A stretch of DNA of 64,000 nucleotides from Mycolicibacterium chubuense NBB4 (GCF_000266905.1 NC_018027.1:62001-126000), one strand, 5' to 3'; positions 35,106-45,254 are shown, counted from the stretch's first letter. The notes: generated by a model from the sequence alone, not told the origin. Translations and numbers: made by a program.

Positions 35106-36623
35106 ATGCCTTCACTGTGGACCGACGGCCGCCTCGAGACCCCCACTCCAGCCGGGGTGATCGACGACGTGCAGACCGCCGACGTGGTGGTGGTCGGGGC
35201 GGGGATCACCGGGCTGACCACCGCGGTGCTGCTCGCGCGCGCCGGCAAGAAGGTCGTCGTCGTCGAAGCGCGCCACGTGGGCGCCGCGACCACGGGCAAC
35301 ACCACGGGCAAGGTCAGTGTGCTGCAGGGCGGCAAGCTGGCCAACATCGCGCGCAAGCACGGCACCGACATGCTGCGCGCGTACGTCACCGGCAACACCG
35401 AGGGCCGGGACTGGCTGTTGCGGCACTGCGACGACCACGGCCTGAGTTACCAGCGCGAGGACGACCACGCCTATGCCCAGAACACCGACGGGCTAAGCAC
35501 GGTGCGCAAGGTGTGGTCGGCGTGCAAGGAAGCCGGGCTCGACGCCCAGTGGGCCGACGACGCCGATGTCCCGTTCCCCTTCGCCGGAGGGGTGCGGCTG
35601 CGCGAGCAGGCCCAGATCGACCCGATCCCGTTTCTCTCCAGCCTGGTCACCGAGCTGGAAACCCACGGAGGCACCCTGCTGCAGGGGGTGCGAGCCACCA
35701 CGGTCTCGGGACTCGGCCCGCTGCGGGTGCACCTGCGCAAGACAGCCGGCGACCAGGACACCCGCAGCGCCCAGCAGGTGATCACCACGCAGTACTGCGT
35801 GCTCGCGACCGGCATGCCGATCCTCGACCGCGGATTCTTCTTCGCCCGCCTGGAACCGAAGCGGTCCTACTGCCTGGCCTTCGACGTGCCCGGCGACATC
35901 ACCAGATCGATGTACATCTCGGTCGATTCGCCGACCCGGTCGGTGCGCTATGCCCCGACGCCGACAGGGGAGAAGCTGATCGTCGGCGGCGCCGGACACA
36001 CGGTGGGCCGGGCGAACCATCCGAAGAATGCCGTGACCGAACTGGCCGACTGGGCGTTGCTGCACTACCCCGGAGCGGTGCAGACCCACTATTGGTCGGC
36101 GCAGGACTATCACCCCGACGATGAGCTGCCCTTCGTGGGTCCGCTCCTCCCGAAGTTCGAGAACCTGCTCATGGCAACAGGTTTCGACAAGTGGGGAATG
36201 AGCAACGGCGTCGCGGCGGCGCTGGCGCTGTCCTCGCGGATTCTCGGCGGCCGGATGGATTGGGCCGCGGCCTTCGCGAGCTGGAGCCCGCACGAGCTCA
36301 CCGGGGTCACCACAGCGCTGCAACTCAACCTCGAGGTGGGTCTGAATCTCGCCAAGGGCTGGATCGCTCCGATCGCCGCGTCCTCGGAGACGCCGGAAGA
36401 GGGCCAAGGTGTCGTCAGCGGAGCGCCGTGGCGGATGCGGGCCACCAGCGTCGTCGACGGCGTGCAGCGCACCGTGTCGCCGGTCTGCCCGCACCTCGGG
36501 GGCATCGTCAACTGGAACGACTCCGATCGAGCGTGGGAGTGCCCGCTGCACGGCTCGCGGTTCGCGCCCGACGGAGCGCTGATCGAAGGGCCCGCGACCC
36601 GCGGACTGACCGCCAACGGCTAG
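35106..36623 (+). CDS. FAD-dependent oxidoreductase with C-terminal Rieske domain
   Basis: A 505-residue DAO-type flavoprotein. The N-terminal VVVVGAGITGLTTAVLLARAG (GAGITG 31-36) binds FAD. A segment TTGNTTGKVSVLQG follows, and GVGRANH... and ATGFDKWGMSNGVAAA are typical of the amino-acid oxidase group. The C-terminus is a Rieske [2Fe-2S] domain with C461-x-H463 and C479-x2-H482. Such fusions pair a flavin with an iron-sulfur centre for electron transfer. Its own SigF-type promoter suggests stress or stationary-phase use. The substrate is unknown. Confidence 0.88.
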   Translation: MPSLWTDGRLETPTPAGVIDDVQTADVVVVGAGITGLTTAVLLARAGKKVVVVEARHVGAATTGNTTGKVSVLQGGKLANIARKHGTDMLRAYVTGNTEGRDWLLRHCDDHGLSYQREDDHAYAQNTDGLSTVRKVWSACKEAGLDAQWADDADVPFPFAGGVRLREQAQIDPIPFLSSLVTELETHGGTLLQGVRATTVSGLGPLRVHLRKTAGDQDTRSAQQVITTQYCVLATGMPILDRGFFFARLEPKRSYCLAFDVPGDITRSMYISVDSPTRSVRYAPTPTGEKLIVGGAGHTVGRANHPKNAVTELADWALLHYPGAVQTHYWSAQDYHPDDELPFVGPLLPKFENLLMATGFDKWGMSNGVAAALALSSRILGGRMDWAAAFASWSPHELTGVTTALQLNLEVGLNLAKGWIAPIAASSETPEEGQGVVSGAPWRMRATSVVDGVQRTVSPVCPHLGGIVNWNDSDRAWECPLHGSRFAPDGALIEGPATRGLTANG

Positions 36624-36627
36624 TGCG

Positions 36628-37662
36628 TCAGCTGCGCAGGGTGTCGGAAGGCTTGCGGCCGTAGGTCTCCCGATACATCGCGGCGAACCGGCCGGTATGG
36701 GCGAACCCCCACCGGTTGGCGACGATCTGCACGCTGGTCAGCGCGGCATCGGCGTTGGTGAGTTCCCGGTGCGCGTGGTCCATGCGGACCCGCCGCAGGT
36801 ACTCCATCGGTGTCATGTCCATGTGCCTGCGGAACATGTACTGCAGCGCGCGGGGCGTGACATGGATGTCGTCGGCGATGTCGGCCAGTGCGATGTCGCG
36901 GTCGGCGTTGCCGTCGATGAAGGCGACGGCCCGGCGCAGCAAGGTCGGTTTCGCGTCGGCGCGGTCGGCCGTCGCGGACTCCATCATCGCGGTGTTCGGC
37001 AATGTCGCGAGGACGACGGACGCGAGCATCGACGCCGTCGTCGAGGCGACCAGCGGCGTCGGTGTGCCGTGCGCGCCGTCGACGACCGTGCGAACGTAGT
37101 CGATGGCGGCGTCGAGCTGTCGTTGCGCTGACGGGGAGACGGGCCGGTGGCCGAGCAGGCGCACGGGTTCACCCGCCCGACCCGATGTGGGCGTGGCCAC
37201 CCGGTCGAGCAGCGCACTGTCGAACATCGTCAGGTCGTAGGTGGCTTCGCAGACGCGACCGGAATAGGGCAGCTCGGGCGGGGACAGCAACGTCACGTCG
37301 CCGGGCTGGAACACGTCCTGCGGTTCACCGATGAAGTTCTCCTCGATGTGCCCGTCGTGCACCCGGCACAGGCAGATACGCCCCAGTGGCGCCGCGTCGT
37401 AGGACATGTGGAATCTGAGGTCGAGCTCGTCGAAACTCACCGGCCCCAGCCAGCGGCGCTGCACATGTGCGGAGGCCTTCTCGCCAGCAGGGGCGCCGAT
37501 GGACATCTTCGTGTAGGCGCGAACGAGGAAGTCCTCGGTCGCACCGAGATCCTCGCTGTCGAACTCGAGATCCTCGTGGTCACCCGGTGCGGTCGGCCGG
37601 CCCGATTGTCGGCGGGGCGGCCGAGGCGACGTCGGGTGAGTAGACGGCGTGCTGGTCAGCAT
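36628..37662 (-). CDS. AraC-family regulator
   Basis: 344 residues from ATG 37662 (a TTG start five codons upstream is possible). The N-terminal half is a ligand domain like those of AraC regulators of the 'AraC-binding-like' type (VSFDELDLRFHMSYDAAPLGRICLCRVH). The C-terminal HTH pair is ALADIADDIHVTPRALQYMFRRHMDMTPMEYLRRVRM and VQIVANRWGFAHTGRFAAMYRETYGRKPSDTL. It converges with the oxidoreductase gene (4 bases between stops). Confidence 0.87.
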   Translation of the reverse strand: MLTSTPSTHPTSPRPPRRQSGRPTAPGDHEDLEFDSEDLGATEDFLVRAYTKMSIGAPAGEKASAHVQRRWLGPVSFDELDLRFHMSYDAAPLGRICLCRVHDGHIEENFIGEPQDVFQPGDVTLLSPPELPYSGRVCEATYDLTMFDSALLDRVATPTSGRAGEPVRLLGHRPVSPSAQRQLDAAIDYVRTVVDGAHGTPTPLVASTTASMLASVVLATLPNTAMMESATADRADAKPTLLRRAVAFIDGNADRDIALADIADDIHVTPRALQYMFRRHMDMTPMEYLRRVRMDHAHRELTNADAALTSVQIVANRWGFAHTGRFAAMYRETYGRKPSDTLRS

Positions 37663-37677
37663 GTCGTTACCCCGCAA

Positions 37678-38064
37678 TCACGGCGGTATGACGGGGCCAT
37701 GGCTTCGCCCCAATGGAAGACACCATACTCGTTGGACCATATCTGACGAAGACGTCATATTTCGCTACTCGGATCGGCGGTAGCGCTGAGTGGATGGATC
37801 GCGCCGCGCACCGGCCATCCACAATACGAAGATTTGATTATCCGATATACGAAAGCGCTTCACTCCGTGCGGACCAAAAGCTCTGTCGCAGTACTGAGTT
37901 CGGAGAGCGGGCGGGTCGCGCCGGCGGTGTGATGCCCGAGGCTTTCAGTTGTCCGGGGTATCCCTGGTGGAGAGAGTTCTCAACCAAGAATCGGGGTGGT
38001 TCTGCGGGCGGCACGCACCGTCTCCCGGAAATCCACGAGCTGAATCGTCGAGGAAGGAGCGACG
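37678..38064. promoter_or_regulatory. Divergent control region, AraC gene and GAF-ANTAR gene
   Basis: No gene is convincing in these 387 bases. They include an inverted repeat TGACG-aaga-CGTCA (37744-37748, 37753-37757), about 80 bases before the AraC start and flanked by TATAT-like bases, and an A+T-richer stretch (about 37810-37860) lower in G+C than its surroundings. AAGGAG (38053-38058) serves the ANTAR gene. A GGGTAT near 37957 lacks a GTTT at the SigF distance. Confidence 0.4.
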
Positions 38065-38817
38065 ATGTCGAATGAGAAGCCGGCGCCGCTTCGCGAACCC
38101 GCGGACGCGTGGGAGTTCCCCACGTCCGACGAGCGGCGCCGCATCTATCAAATCCTCGAACTGGTCGACGCGATGCAACGCCGTGCGGACACGAACTTCG
38201 AAGCCGTGCTGCGGGAGATCAACGCCACCACCGTGGCGTCCGTGCCCGGCGCTCAGTACGCCTGCGTGACGGTCGTCGAGCCCAAGCACACCGTTCGCTC
38301 GCTCGCGGCGACTCACCAGTACCCGATCACGCTCGACGACATCCAGCGCGACGCCGGGGAGGGCCCGTGCCTGTCGGCGGCGTGGGCTCATCAGATCATT
38401 TCCATCGATGACCTGAATCGCGAGCACCGGTGGCCGGCCTACCGACAGGCGGCGCTGCACAGCACCCCGATCCGATCGATCATGTCCTACCGGTTGTTCG
38501 GCGAGGGGAGCTGCCTGGCTGCGCTCAACATCTACGCCGAGCAGGCGCATGCATTCGACGACGAGGCGGTCGAACTCGGACTGGTCTTCGCCGGCCACAC
38601 CGCCGTCGCCTGGAACGCGATGCGTCGCCAGGAACAGTTCCGCAGTGCACTGGCCACCCGAGACGTCATCGGCCAGGCGAAGGGCATCCTGATGGAGCGG
38701 TTCGACATCGATGCGTTCGCCGCGTTCGACCTCCTGCGCCGGCTCTCGCAGGAATCCAACACCAAGCTCGTCGACATCGCAGAACGGATCGTCAACGAGG
38801 GTCGTTCTGCGAGATAG
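38065..38817 (+). CDS. GAF and ANTAR domain protein
   Basis: 250 residues. A GAF domain (about 25-180: ACVTVVEPKHTVRSLAATH, AGEGPCLSAAWAHQIISIDDL, SYRLFGEGSCLAALNIYAE) is followed by a C-terminal ANTAR domain (ALATRDVIGQAKGILMERFDIDAFAAFDLLRRLSQESNTKL). ANTAR proteins bind paired stem-loops in nascent RNA and prevent termination. The GAF part likely senses a small molecule or redox state. It lies before the NarL-type regulator gene, 69 bases apart. Confidence 0.88.
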   Translation: MSNEKPAPLREPADAWEFPTSDERRRIYQILELVDAMQRRADTNFEAVLREINATTVASVPGAQYACVTVVEPKHTVRSLAATHQYPITLDDIQRDAGEGPCLSAAWAHQIISIDDLNREHRWPAYRQAALHSTPIRSIMSYRLFGEGSCLAALNIYAEQAHAFDDEAVELGLVFAGHTAVAWNAMRRQEQFRSALATRDVIGQAKGILMERFDIDAFAAFDLLRRLSQESNTKLVDIAERIVNEGRSAR

Positions 38818-38886
38818 CTGGACAGATACCGCACACACCCGCCTACCGGGCATTTGCTGTGCGATGCTGATCGCCATGGTGGGGCG

Positions 38887-39528
38887 GTGACGGGCGCGCG
38901 GGTCCGGGTCGTGGTCGGCGACGACCACCCGATGTTCCGAGACGGCGTCGTGCGCGCCCTGCAGGGCAGCGGATCGATCGATGTCGTGGCCGAGACCGAC
39001 GACGGGCCCGCGGCGCTCGCGGCGATCCGCGAACACCAGCCGCAGGTGGCCCTGCTGGATTATCGGATGCCCGGGATGGACGGCGCGGCCGTCGCCGCGG
39101 CGGTGGTGCGCGACGAGTTGCCGACCAGGGTGCTGCTGATCTCCGCGCACGACGAGTCGGCCATCGTGTTCCAGGCACTCCAGGCGGGAGCCGCCGGTTT
39201 CCTGCCCAAGGAATCCACCCGGGCTGAACTGGTCTCGGCGATCCTGGACTGTGCCAAGGGACGCGACGTCGTCGCCCCCAGTCTGGCCGCCGGCCTCGCG
39301 GGCGAGATCCGCCGCCGCGCCGAGCCCGACGGCCCCGTGCTGAGCCCCCGCGAACGCGAAGTGCTCGCGCTGATCGCGGCGGGCAGCAGCATCCCGGCCA
39401 TGGCCAAGGAGCTCTTCCTGGCGCCGTCGACGGTCAAGACCCATGTGCAGCGGCTCTACGAGAAGCTCGGGGTGAGCGATCGCGCCGCCGCCGTCGCGGA
39501 GGCCATGCGCCGCAAGCTCCTGGAGTGA
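38887..39528 (+). CDS. NarL/LuxR-family response regulator
   Basis: 213 residues from GTG 38887; a TTG 33 bases earlier is less likely. The receiver domain has the acid pair GDDHP, phosphorylated D58 in LLDYRMPGMDG and Lys in LPKES. The LuxR-type HTH is VLSPREREVLALIAAGSSIPAMAKELFLAPSTVKTHVQRLYEKL. Its stop overlaps the GTG start of the kinase (GTGA), a coupled two-component pair. Confidence 0.92.
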   Translation: MTGARVRVVVGDDHPMFRDGVVRALQGSGSIDVVAETDDGPAALAAIREHQPQVALLDYRMPGMDGAAVAAAVVRDELPTRVLLISAHDESAIVFQALQAGAAGFLPKESTRAELVSAILDCAKGRDVVAPSLAAGLAGEIRRRAEPDGPVLSPREREVLALIAAGSSIPAMAKELFLAPSTVKTHVQRLYEKLGVSDRAAAVAEAMRRKLLE

Positions 39529-40748
39529 GCGTGCCCGTCGTCATGAGCCGCCTGAGCGCCGTGCGTGACTTCCTGGCCGCCGAACCCGTCCGCGTCTCGG
39601 CCACTCTGCGGCTGCCGTTGATCGCCCTGATCGGGGTCCTGGTGTGGATCTGGGAGGTCGACCACTGGTTGCCGCAGCTGTACGCCGCGATTCTCGGCAG
39701 CTATGCGGTCGCTGCGGTGATCTGGCTGCTTGCCGTGCTCCGCGGACCGGTGCCCCGCTGGGCGGACTGGGCGTCCACCGCCGTGGACCTCGTCGTGATC
39801 ATCGTGCTGTGCCTGGTGTCCGGCGGCGCGACTGCGGCGCTGCTGCCGGTGTTCTTCCTGCTGCCGATCTCGGTGGCGTTCCAGGACCGGCCCCTGCTGA
39901 CCGCGATCATCGGGGCGATCACCGCGCTCGGATACCTGACGGTGTGGATCTTCTACTCCAAACGCGATGACCGGGTCGGCCTGCCGAACATGGTGTACAC
40001 CCACTTCGGGTTCATGATCTGGCTGGCGGTGGCCACCACGGCCCTGAGCTTCGTCCTCGCACGACGCGCCGCGCGACTGCGCGCGCTGCAGGAAGTCCGG
40101 CGGCAGTTGGTCTCCGAAGCGATGCAGTCCGACGAGCGACACAACCGCGACGTCGCCGAGCACCTCCACGACGGCCCGCTACAGACGCTGCTGGCCGCCC
40201 GGCTCGAACTCGACGACGCCCGGCAGCGCCATCCCGATCCCGCCCTCGACCTGGTGTACGCCGCACTGCAGGAGACCGCGACAGGTCTGCGCTCGACCGT
40301 CACCGAGCTGCACCCCCAGGTCCTGGCCCAGCTCGGCCTCACGGCGGGTGTACGAGAGTTGTTGCGGCAGTTCCAATCCCGCTACGACATCGAGGTGATC
40401 GCCGATCTCGAGGAGGTCGACAAGCCGCAGTCGCAGTCGCTGCTCTACCGGGCCGCGCGCGAACTGCTCACCAACGTCGGCAAGCACGCGGGCGCGTCGA
40501 CGGTCCACGTCGACCTGGTTCGCCGCGGGGACCGCGTCATCCTGACGGTCGGCGACGACGGCCGCGGCTTCGATCCGGAGATCGTCGGCAGGTCGCTCGC
40601 GGCCGGCCACATCGGCCTCGGCTCGCTGATGGGCAGGTTCGACGCCATGGGAGGCTCGATGCGCATCACCTCGCACCCGGGCCAGGGCACCCAGGTGACC
40701 GCGACGTCACCACCCGAGCCGGCGGCGGACGCGATCGAGACGCGGTGA
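39525..40748 (+). CDS. NarL-type sensor histidine kinase
   Basis: 407 residues from GTG 39525. Residues about 25-180 are five to six membrane helices (MASE-like sensor). Next are a short coiled coil and HisKA_3 with H215 in AEHLHDGPLQTLLAARLELDDAR. The ATPase domain (HATPase_c) has RAARELLTNVGKHAGAS (N box), DDGRGFDPE (G1) and HIGLGSLMGRFDAMGGSM (G2). It senses a membrane-borne signal and phosphorylates the upstream regulator. The signal is unknown. Confidence 0.92.
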   Translation: MSVPVVMSRLSAVRDFLAAEPVRVSATLRLPLIALIGVLVWIWEVDHWLPQLYAAILGSYAVAAVIWLLAVLRGPVPRWADWASTAVDLVVIIVLCLVSGGATAALLPVFFLLPISVAFQDRPLLTAIIGAITALGYLTVWIFYSKRDDRVGLPNMVYTHFGFMIWLAVATTALSFVLARRAARLRALQEVRRQLVSEAMQSDERHNRDVAEHLHDGPLQTLLAARLELDDARQRHPDPALDLVYAALQETATGLRSTVTELHPQVLAQLGLTAGVRELLRQFQSRYDIEVIADLEEVDKPQSQSLLYRAARELLTNVGKHAGASTVHVDLVRRGDRVILTVGDDGRGFDPEIVGRSLAAGHIGLGSLMGRFDAMGGSMRITSHPGQGTQVTATSPPEPAADAIETR

Positions 40749-40761
40749 TCCCGACGGATCA

Positions 40762-40802
40762 ACGTTGTGCAGGAGAAGTGCGAGTGCCCGTCTGCACAAC
40801 GT
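40762..40802. terminator. 11-bp hairpin between convergent kinase and pntB genes
   Basis: ACGTTGTGCAG (40762-40772) and CTGCACAACGT (40792-40802) are exact reverse complements with a 19-base loop. It lies 14 bases past the kinase stop and 37 bases past the end of pntB. The symmetry fits a bidirectional terminator, although no T-run follows on either strand. Confidence 0.6.
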
Positions 40803-40839
40803 CGATCGGTCACGCGCGACGTGAGAAGCGGCCTGCTCG

Positions 40840-42279
40840 CTACACGGGTTCGTGCACCGACAGTGCCGCGTTGATCGCGTCGACCCGGTCCTTGGCGTCG
40901 CCGAACAGCATCTGCGTGTTCTCCCGGAAGAACAGCGGGTTCTGCACGCCGGCGTAACCCGAGGCCATCGACCGCTTGAACACGATCACATGGGCGGCGT
41001 TCCAGACCGTCAGCACCGGCATGCCCGCGATCGGACTGCCCGGATCCTCGGCCGCTGCCGGGTTGACCGTGTCGTTGGCGCCGATGACCAGGACGACGTC
41101 GGTGCCGTCGAAGTCGTCGTTGATCTCGTCCATCTCGAGCACGATGTCGTAGGGCACCTTCGCCTCGGCGAGCAGCACGTTCATGTGCCCCGGCAGACGG
41201 CCCGCGACGGGGTGGATGCCGAAGCGGACCTCGACGCCGCGCGCCCGCAGCTTGCGGGTCAGCTCGGCCACGCCGTACTGGGCCTGCGCGACGGCCATGC
41301 CGTAGCCGGGCGTGATGATCACCGAGTTGGCCGACTCGAGCAGTTCGGCGGCGCCCTCGGCGGTGATCTCGCGGTGCTCGCCGTAGTCCTTGTCGTCGGC
41401 CGGCCCGGCCTCGATCCCGAAACCGCCGGCGATGACGGAGATGAACGAACGGTTCATCGCCTTGCACATGATGTAGGACAGGTACGCACCGGAGGAGCCC
41501 ACCAGCGCACCGGTGATGATCAGCAGGTCGTTGCCCAGCAGGAAGCCCGACGCGGCGGCGGCCCAGCCGGAGTAGCTGTTGAGCATCGACACCACGACGG
41601 GCATGTCGCCGCCGCCGATGGACGCGACCAGATGCCAGCCCAGCAGCAGCGCCAGCACCGTCACCACCGCGAGGATCCACAGCTGCGGGTCGATGACGAA
41701 CCACACCGTGAACACGACGAACAGCACCAGCGCACCGACGTTGAGGAAGTTCTTGCCGGGCAGCATCATCGGCGCGGACTTGATGCGCGCCGAGAGCTTG
41801 AGGTTGGCGACGATCGAACCGGTGAACGTCACGGCGCCGATGAAGACCCCGATCACCACTTCGGCCGAGTGGATGCCGAGCATTCCTTCGCGGCCCAGCT
41901 GCAGGGCCTCGGCCCCGGCGGCGTCGCGCTCGACGTGCAGGTAACCGTTCCAGCCGACGAGCACGGCGGCCAGACCGACGAAGCTGTGCAGCAGCGCGAT
42001 CAGCTCGGGCATGCCGGTCATCTCGACGACCTTCGCGCGCCACAGGCCGATTGCGGCGCCGACGATCATCGCGACTACCAGCAGGCCCACGCCCAGGGCT
42101 TCGATGTGCCGGTCGAAGGCGAGCGCGATGGTGGCGACGAGCGCGACGACCATCCCGCCGATGCCGAAAGTGTTACCGGCCCGCGATGTCTCGTGCCGGG
42201 ACAGTCCGGCCAGCGCCAAGATGAACAGCAGCGCCGCGACGACGTAGGCCGCGGTCGCGGCGGTGTTCAGGGTGAACAT
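40840..42279 (-). CDS. pntB: NAD(P) transhydrogenase subunit beta
   Basis: A 479-residue PntB: eight or nine N-terminal membrane helices (about 1-265) and a C-terminal NADP(H)-binding domain III with [50 protein letters not shown] and [17 protein letters not shown]. With PntA it couples hydride transfer between NADH and NADP+ to proton movement across the inner membrane. Follows pntA after 5 bases. Confidence 0.95.
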   Translation of the reverse strand: MFTLNTAATAAYVVAALLFILALAGLSRHETSRAGNTFGIGGMVVALVATIALAFDRHIEALGVGLLVVAMIVGAAIGLWRAKVVEMTGMPELIALLHSFVGLAAVLVGWNGYLHVERDAAGAEALQLGREGMLGIHSAEVVIGVFIGAVTFTGSIVANLKLSARIKSAPMMLPGKNFLNVGALVLFVVFTVWFVIDPQLWILAVVTVLALLLGWHLVASIGGGDMPVVVSMLNSYSGWAAAASGFLLGNDLLIITGALVGSSGAYLSYIMCKAMNRSFISVIAGGFGIEAGPADDKDYGEHREITAEGAAELLESANSVIITPGYGMAVAQAQYGVAELTRKLRARGVEVRFGIHPVAGRLPGHMNVLLAEAKVPYDIVLEMDEINDDFDGTDVVLVIGANDTVNPAAAEDPGSPIAGMPVLTVWNAAHVIVFKRSMASGYAGVQNPLFFRENTQMLFGDAKDRVDAINAALSVHEPV

Positions 42280-42284
42280 TCTTC

Positions 42285-43817
42285 TCAGCTCCTCGAGAAC
42301 ATGGCCAGCATGCGGCGGGTCACCGCGAAGCCGCCGAAGATGTTGATGCTGGCGAGCAGGATCGCCAGGCAGGCCACCGCGGTGACGATGGGGTTGCCGT
42401 GCCCGATCTGCAGCAGCGCGCCGACGACGATGATGCCGGAGATCGCGTTCGTCACCGACATCAACGGGGTGTGCAGCGCGTGGTGCACATTGCCGATCAC
42501 GTAGTAGCCGATCACGATGGCCAACGCGAAGACGGTCAGGTGCACCTGCAGCGCGGTCGGCGAGACGGCGATGAGGGCGAACAGCACCGCCGCGGCGGTG
42601 AAGGCCACCCCGAGCCGGCGCCCGGTCGTCATCTGTTTTTTGGCCGGCTTCTTCTCGACCGGGGCGGCGGCAGCGGCGGCCGGTGCGGCCGAGACCTGCA
42701 CCGGGGGCGGCGGCCAGGTGACCTCACCGTCGCGGACCACCGTCATCGAGCGCTGCACGACGTCGTCGAAATCGAGGGTGAGCTGGCCGTCCTTCTCCGG
42801 GGTGACCAGCTTGAGCAGGTTGACCAGGTTGGTGCCATAGAGCTGTGACGCGGTGGCCGGCAGCCGGCCCGCCAGATCGGTGTAGCCGATGATCGTCACG
42901 CCGTGGTCGCTGACGACGGCCCGGTCCTTGACCGTGCCCTCGACGTTGCCGCCGTTGGCCGCGGCCATGTCGACGATCACGCTGCCCGGCTTCATCGAGG
43001 CGACCATGTCGGCGGTGATGATCCGCGGCGCGGGCTTACCGGGGATCAGCGCCGTGGTGATGATGATGTCGACGTCCTTGGCCAGCTCGGCATACAGCGC
43101 CGCCTCGCGGGCCTTGTAGTCCTCGCCCATCTCCTTGGCGTATCCGGTGGCCGACACCTCCGCTTCTGCCGAATCGACCGAGACATACTCGCCGCCAAGG
43201 GATTTGACCTGATCGGCCACCTCCGGTCGCGGGTCGGTGGCGCGCACGATCGCACCGAGGCTGCCGGCCGCGCCGATCGCGGCCAGGCCGGCCACGCCCG
43301 CGCCGACCACGAGCACCTTGGCGGGTGGCACCTTTCCGGCCGCCGTCACCTGCCCGGTGAAGAACCGGCCGAACGCGTGCGCCGCCTCGACCACTGCGCG
43401 GTAGCCGGCGATGTTGGCCATGGACGACAGCACGTCCAGCGACTGGGCGCGCGAGATCCGCGGCACCGCGTCCATCGCCAGCACGGTGATGGGCCGCCTG
43501 GACAGCTGCTCGACGAGCTCGGGCTTCAGCGCCGGCGAGATCAGGCCGACCAGCGTCGCCCCGTCACGCAGCCCGGCGATCTCGGTCTCGGTCGGGGCGT
43601 TCACCTTGAGCACCACGTCCGCCGAGAGGGCCTGATCGGTGGATCCGACGTCGGCACCCGCCTCGGTGTACGCGGCGTCGGAGAAGCTCGCGGCGGCGCC
43701 CGCTCCGGATTCGACCACGACCGAGTAGCCGAGTTTGATCAGCTGGCTGACCGTGGCAGGCGTGGCGGCAACGCGCGTTTCTCCGGCGAGGGACTCTTTC
43801 GGTATCCCGATGATCAT
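42285..43817 (-). CDS. pntA: NAD(P) transhydrogenase subunit alpha, single-chain PntA
   Basis: 510 residues containing both parts that M. tuberculosis splits into pntAa and pntAb. The alanine dehydrogenase/PNT domain (about 1-375, with [33 protein letters not shown] and [17 protein letters not shown]) is joined by a Pro/Ala linker to three or four C-terminal membrane helices ([17 protein letters not shown], ...). The length equals E. coli PntA. It provides the NAD(H) site. First gene of the pntAB operon; the divergent alcohol dehydrogenase is 240 bases away. Confidence 0.93.
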   Translation of the reverse strand: MIIGIPKESLAGETRVAATPATVSQLIKLGYSVVVESGAGAAASFSDAAYTEAGADVGSTDQALSADVVLKVNAPTETEIAGLRDGATLVGLISPALKPELVEQLSRRPITVLAMDAVPRISRAQSLDVLSSMANIAGYRAVVEAAHAFGRFFTGQVTAAGKVPPAKVLVVGAGVAGLAAIGAAGSLGAIVRATDPRPEVADQVKSLGGEYVSVDSAEAEVSATGYAKEMGEDYKAREAALYAELAKDVDIIITTALIPGKPAPRIITADMVASMKPGSVIVDMAAANGGNVEGTVKDRAVVSDHGVTIIGYTDLAGRLPATASQLYGTNLVNLLKLVTPEKDGQLTLDFDDVVQRSMTVVRDGEVTWPPPPVQVSAAPAAAAAAPVEKKPAKKQMTTGRRLGVAFTAAAVLFALIAVSPTALQVHLTVFALAIVIGYYVIGNVHHALHTPLMSVTNAISGIIVVGALLQIGHGNPIVTAVACLAILLASINIFGGFAVTRRMLAMFSRS

Positions 43818-43958
43818 CGATGTCGATCCGATCTAGGCTTCGCGCACGAATCTGCGGAAGAGCCCAGGCGTGCTGCCGGGCCCCCGACGCTGCTCGTCGT
43901 TGGACGTGGAGATGACAGTCTAAAGACGCCGCCCGCGCGACTCACAATCCGATCTGCC

Positions 43959-44001
43959 GTATCCCCCGCGCGGGGGAGGCCGGAACGCGGACGGGGGATA
44001 C
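43959..44001. promoter_or_regulatory. Nested inverted repeats between pntA and the alcohol dehydrogenase gene
   Basis: TCCCCCGCGCGGGGGA (43962-43977) is a perfect 16-base palindrome. Its left arm extended, GTATCCCCC (43959-43967), pairs again with GGGGGATAC (43993-44001). Two alternative stems can therefore form with the same left arm. The position is about 60 bases before the dehydrogenase start. It fits either a regulator binding pair or an RNA switch-like structure. Confidence 0.5.
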
Positions 44002-44057
44002 GCTCCCCGCGTGACACGGTCAGCTGCATTCGTCGACGTTGCCGGGGCGAAGAGCTG

Positions 44058-45146
44058 ATGCCGGCCACCACCGCAGCTCTGTCCTTCGCGCCCGACGACC
44101 CGTTCGTCGTCACCGACGTGCTCGTCGACGAACCCCGCGACGACGAGATCCTGGTCCGCATCGAGGCCGCCGGAATCTGCCACACCGATCTGGTCAATCG
44201 TGGTGCGGGGACGCCGGATCGCCCGGTGCTGCTGGGCCATGAGGGCACCGGTGTGGTCGAGTCGGTCGGCGCGGAGGTCACCACGGCCCGGCCCGGGGAC
44301 CGCGTGGTGCTGACCTTCCGGTCCTGCGGGCGGTGCCCCAACTGCACCGCCGCGCGCCCGGCCTACTGTCGGGATGCGTTGCGGCTCAACCATTTCGGAC
44401 GACGAGAGGACGGAACCGCACGGGTCACGGCCGGCGGCGCGGCGGTCCTCGACGGTTTCTTCGGCCAGTCGAGCCTGGCCGGCTACGCGCTGGCGTCCGC
44501 GGACAACACCGTGGTGGTCGGTCCCGACGTGAACCCGGTGATCGCCGGCCCGCTCGGGTGCGGATTCCAGACCGGCGCCGGAGCCGTGCTCAACCTCCTG
44601 AACCCCCGCGCCGGGAGCGCCCTGGTCGTATTCGGCGGCGGCGCAGTGGGTTTGGCCGGCATGCTGGCGGCGCTGTCCGCCGACGTGGGGACCGTGGTCG
44701 TGGTCGAACCCTCGCCGCAGCGCCGGGCGCTGGCCGAGAGTCTGGGCGCGACCGCCGCCCTCGCTCCCGGTGAGCACACCGTGAACGCGTTACGCGAGAC
44801 CACCGGTGGGGGAGCCGACCATGCGCTCGACACCACAGGCCGTCCCGAGGTGCTCGCGGCGGCCGTCTCCGCGCTGGCGGTCGGCGGGTCCGCGGTCGCG
44901 GTCGGCCTCGGTGCCGGTGTGCCGCACATCGACCTGCGCGACCTCGTGCTGCGGGGCAAGACCGTGCACGGCTGCCTCGAGGGGGATTCGATTCCCGCCA
45001 CCTTCATCCCGCATCTGCTCGAACTGCACGCACGGGGGCGGCTACCCCTCGAGCGGCTGGTGACAGCGTTCCCGCACGACCAGATCAACGAGGCGCTGGC
45101 CGCCCAGCACGCCGGCGACGTGGTGAAACCCGTGCTCACCTGGTGA
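44058..45146 (+). CDS. Zinc-dependent alcohol dehydrogenase (AdhE1-like)
   Basis: 362 residues from ATG 44058. The catalytic zinc site has C41, H61/E62; the structural zinc cysteines are C90, C93, C96 and C104 (CGRCPNCTAARPAYC). The Rossmann motif is VVFGGGAVGLAGMLAAL. Sequence and place match Rv0162c AdhE1, group of class-III-like dehydrogenases that oxidise long-chain or aryl alcohols to aldehydes. It runs opposite to pntAB with the repeats of 43959-44001 between. Confidence 0.9.
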   Translation: MPATTAALSFAPDDPFVVTDVLVDEPRDDEILVRIEAAGICHTDLVNRGAGTPDRPVLLGHEGTGVVESVGAEVTTARPGDRVVLTFRSCGRCPNCTAARPAYCRDALRLNHFGRREDGTARVTAGGAAVLDGFFGQSSLAGYALASADNTVVVGPDVNPVIAGPLGCGFQTGAGAVLNLLNPRAGSALVVFGGGAVGLAGMLAALSADVGTVVVVEPSPQRRALAESLGATAALAPGEHTVNALRETTGGGADHALDTTGRPEVLAAAVSALAVGGSAVAVGLGAGVPHIDLRDLVLRGKTVHGCLEGDSIPATFIPHLLELHARGRLPLERLVTAFPHDQINEALAAQHAGDVVKPVLTW

Positions 45147-45254
45147 GCGCAACCTCTGCCCGGGGCCAGGTCTCGAAACGGCACCGATACAGCATCGACA
45201 TGCTCGCTGCCGGTGCGTCGGATGCACCGCGGGCCGCACGATATCGAGGTGAGC

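Noticed and set aside
37713..38075. Open frame of 120 codons in the AraC-ANTAR gap
   Set aside because: Unbiased composition, overlaps control sequences, no ribosome site or motif.
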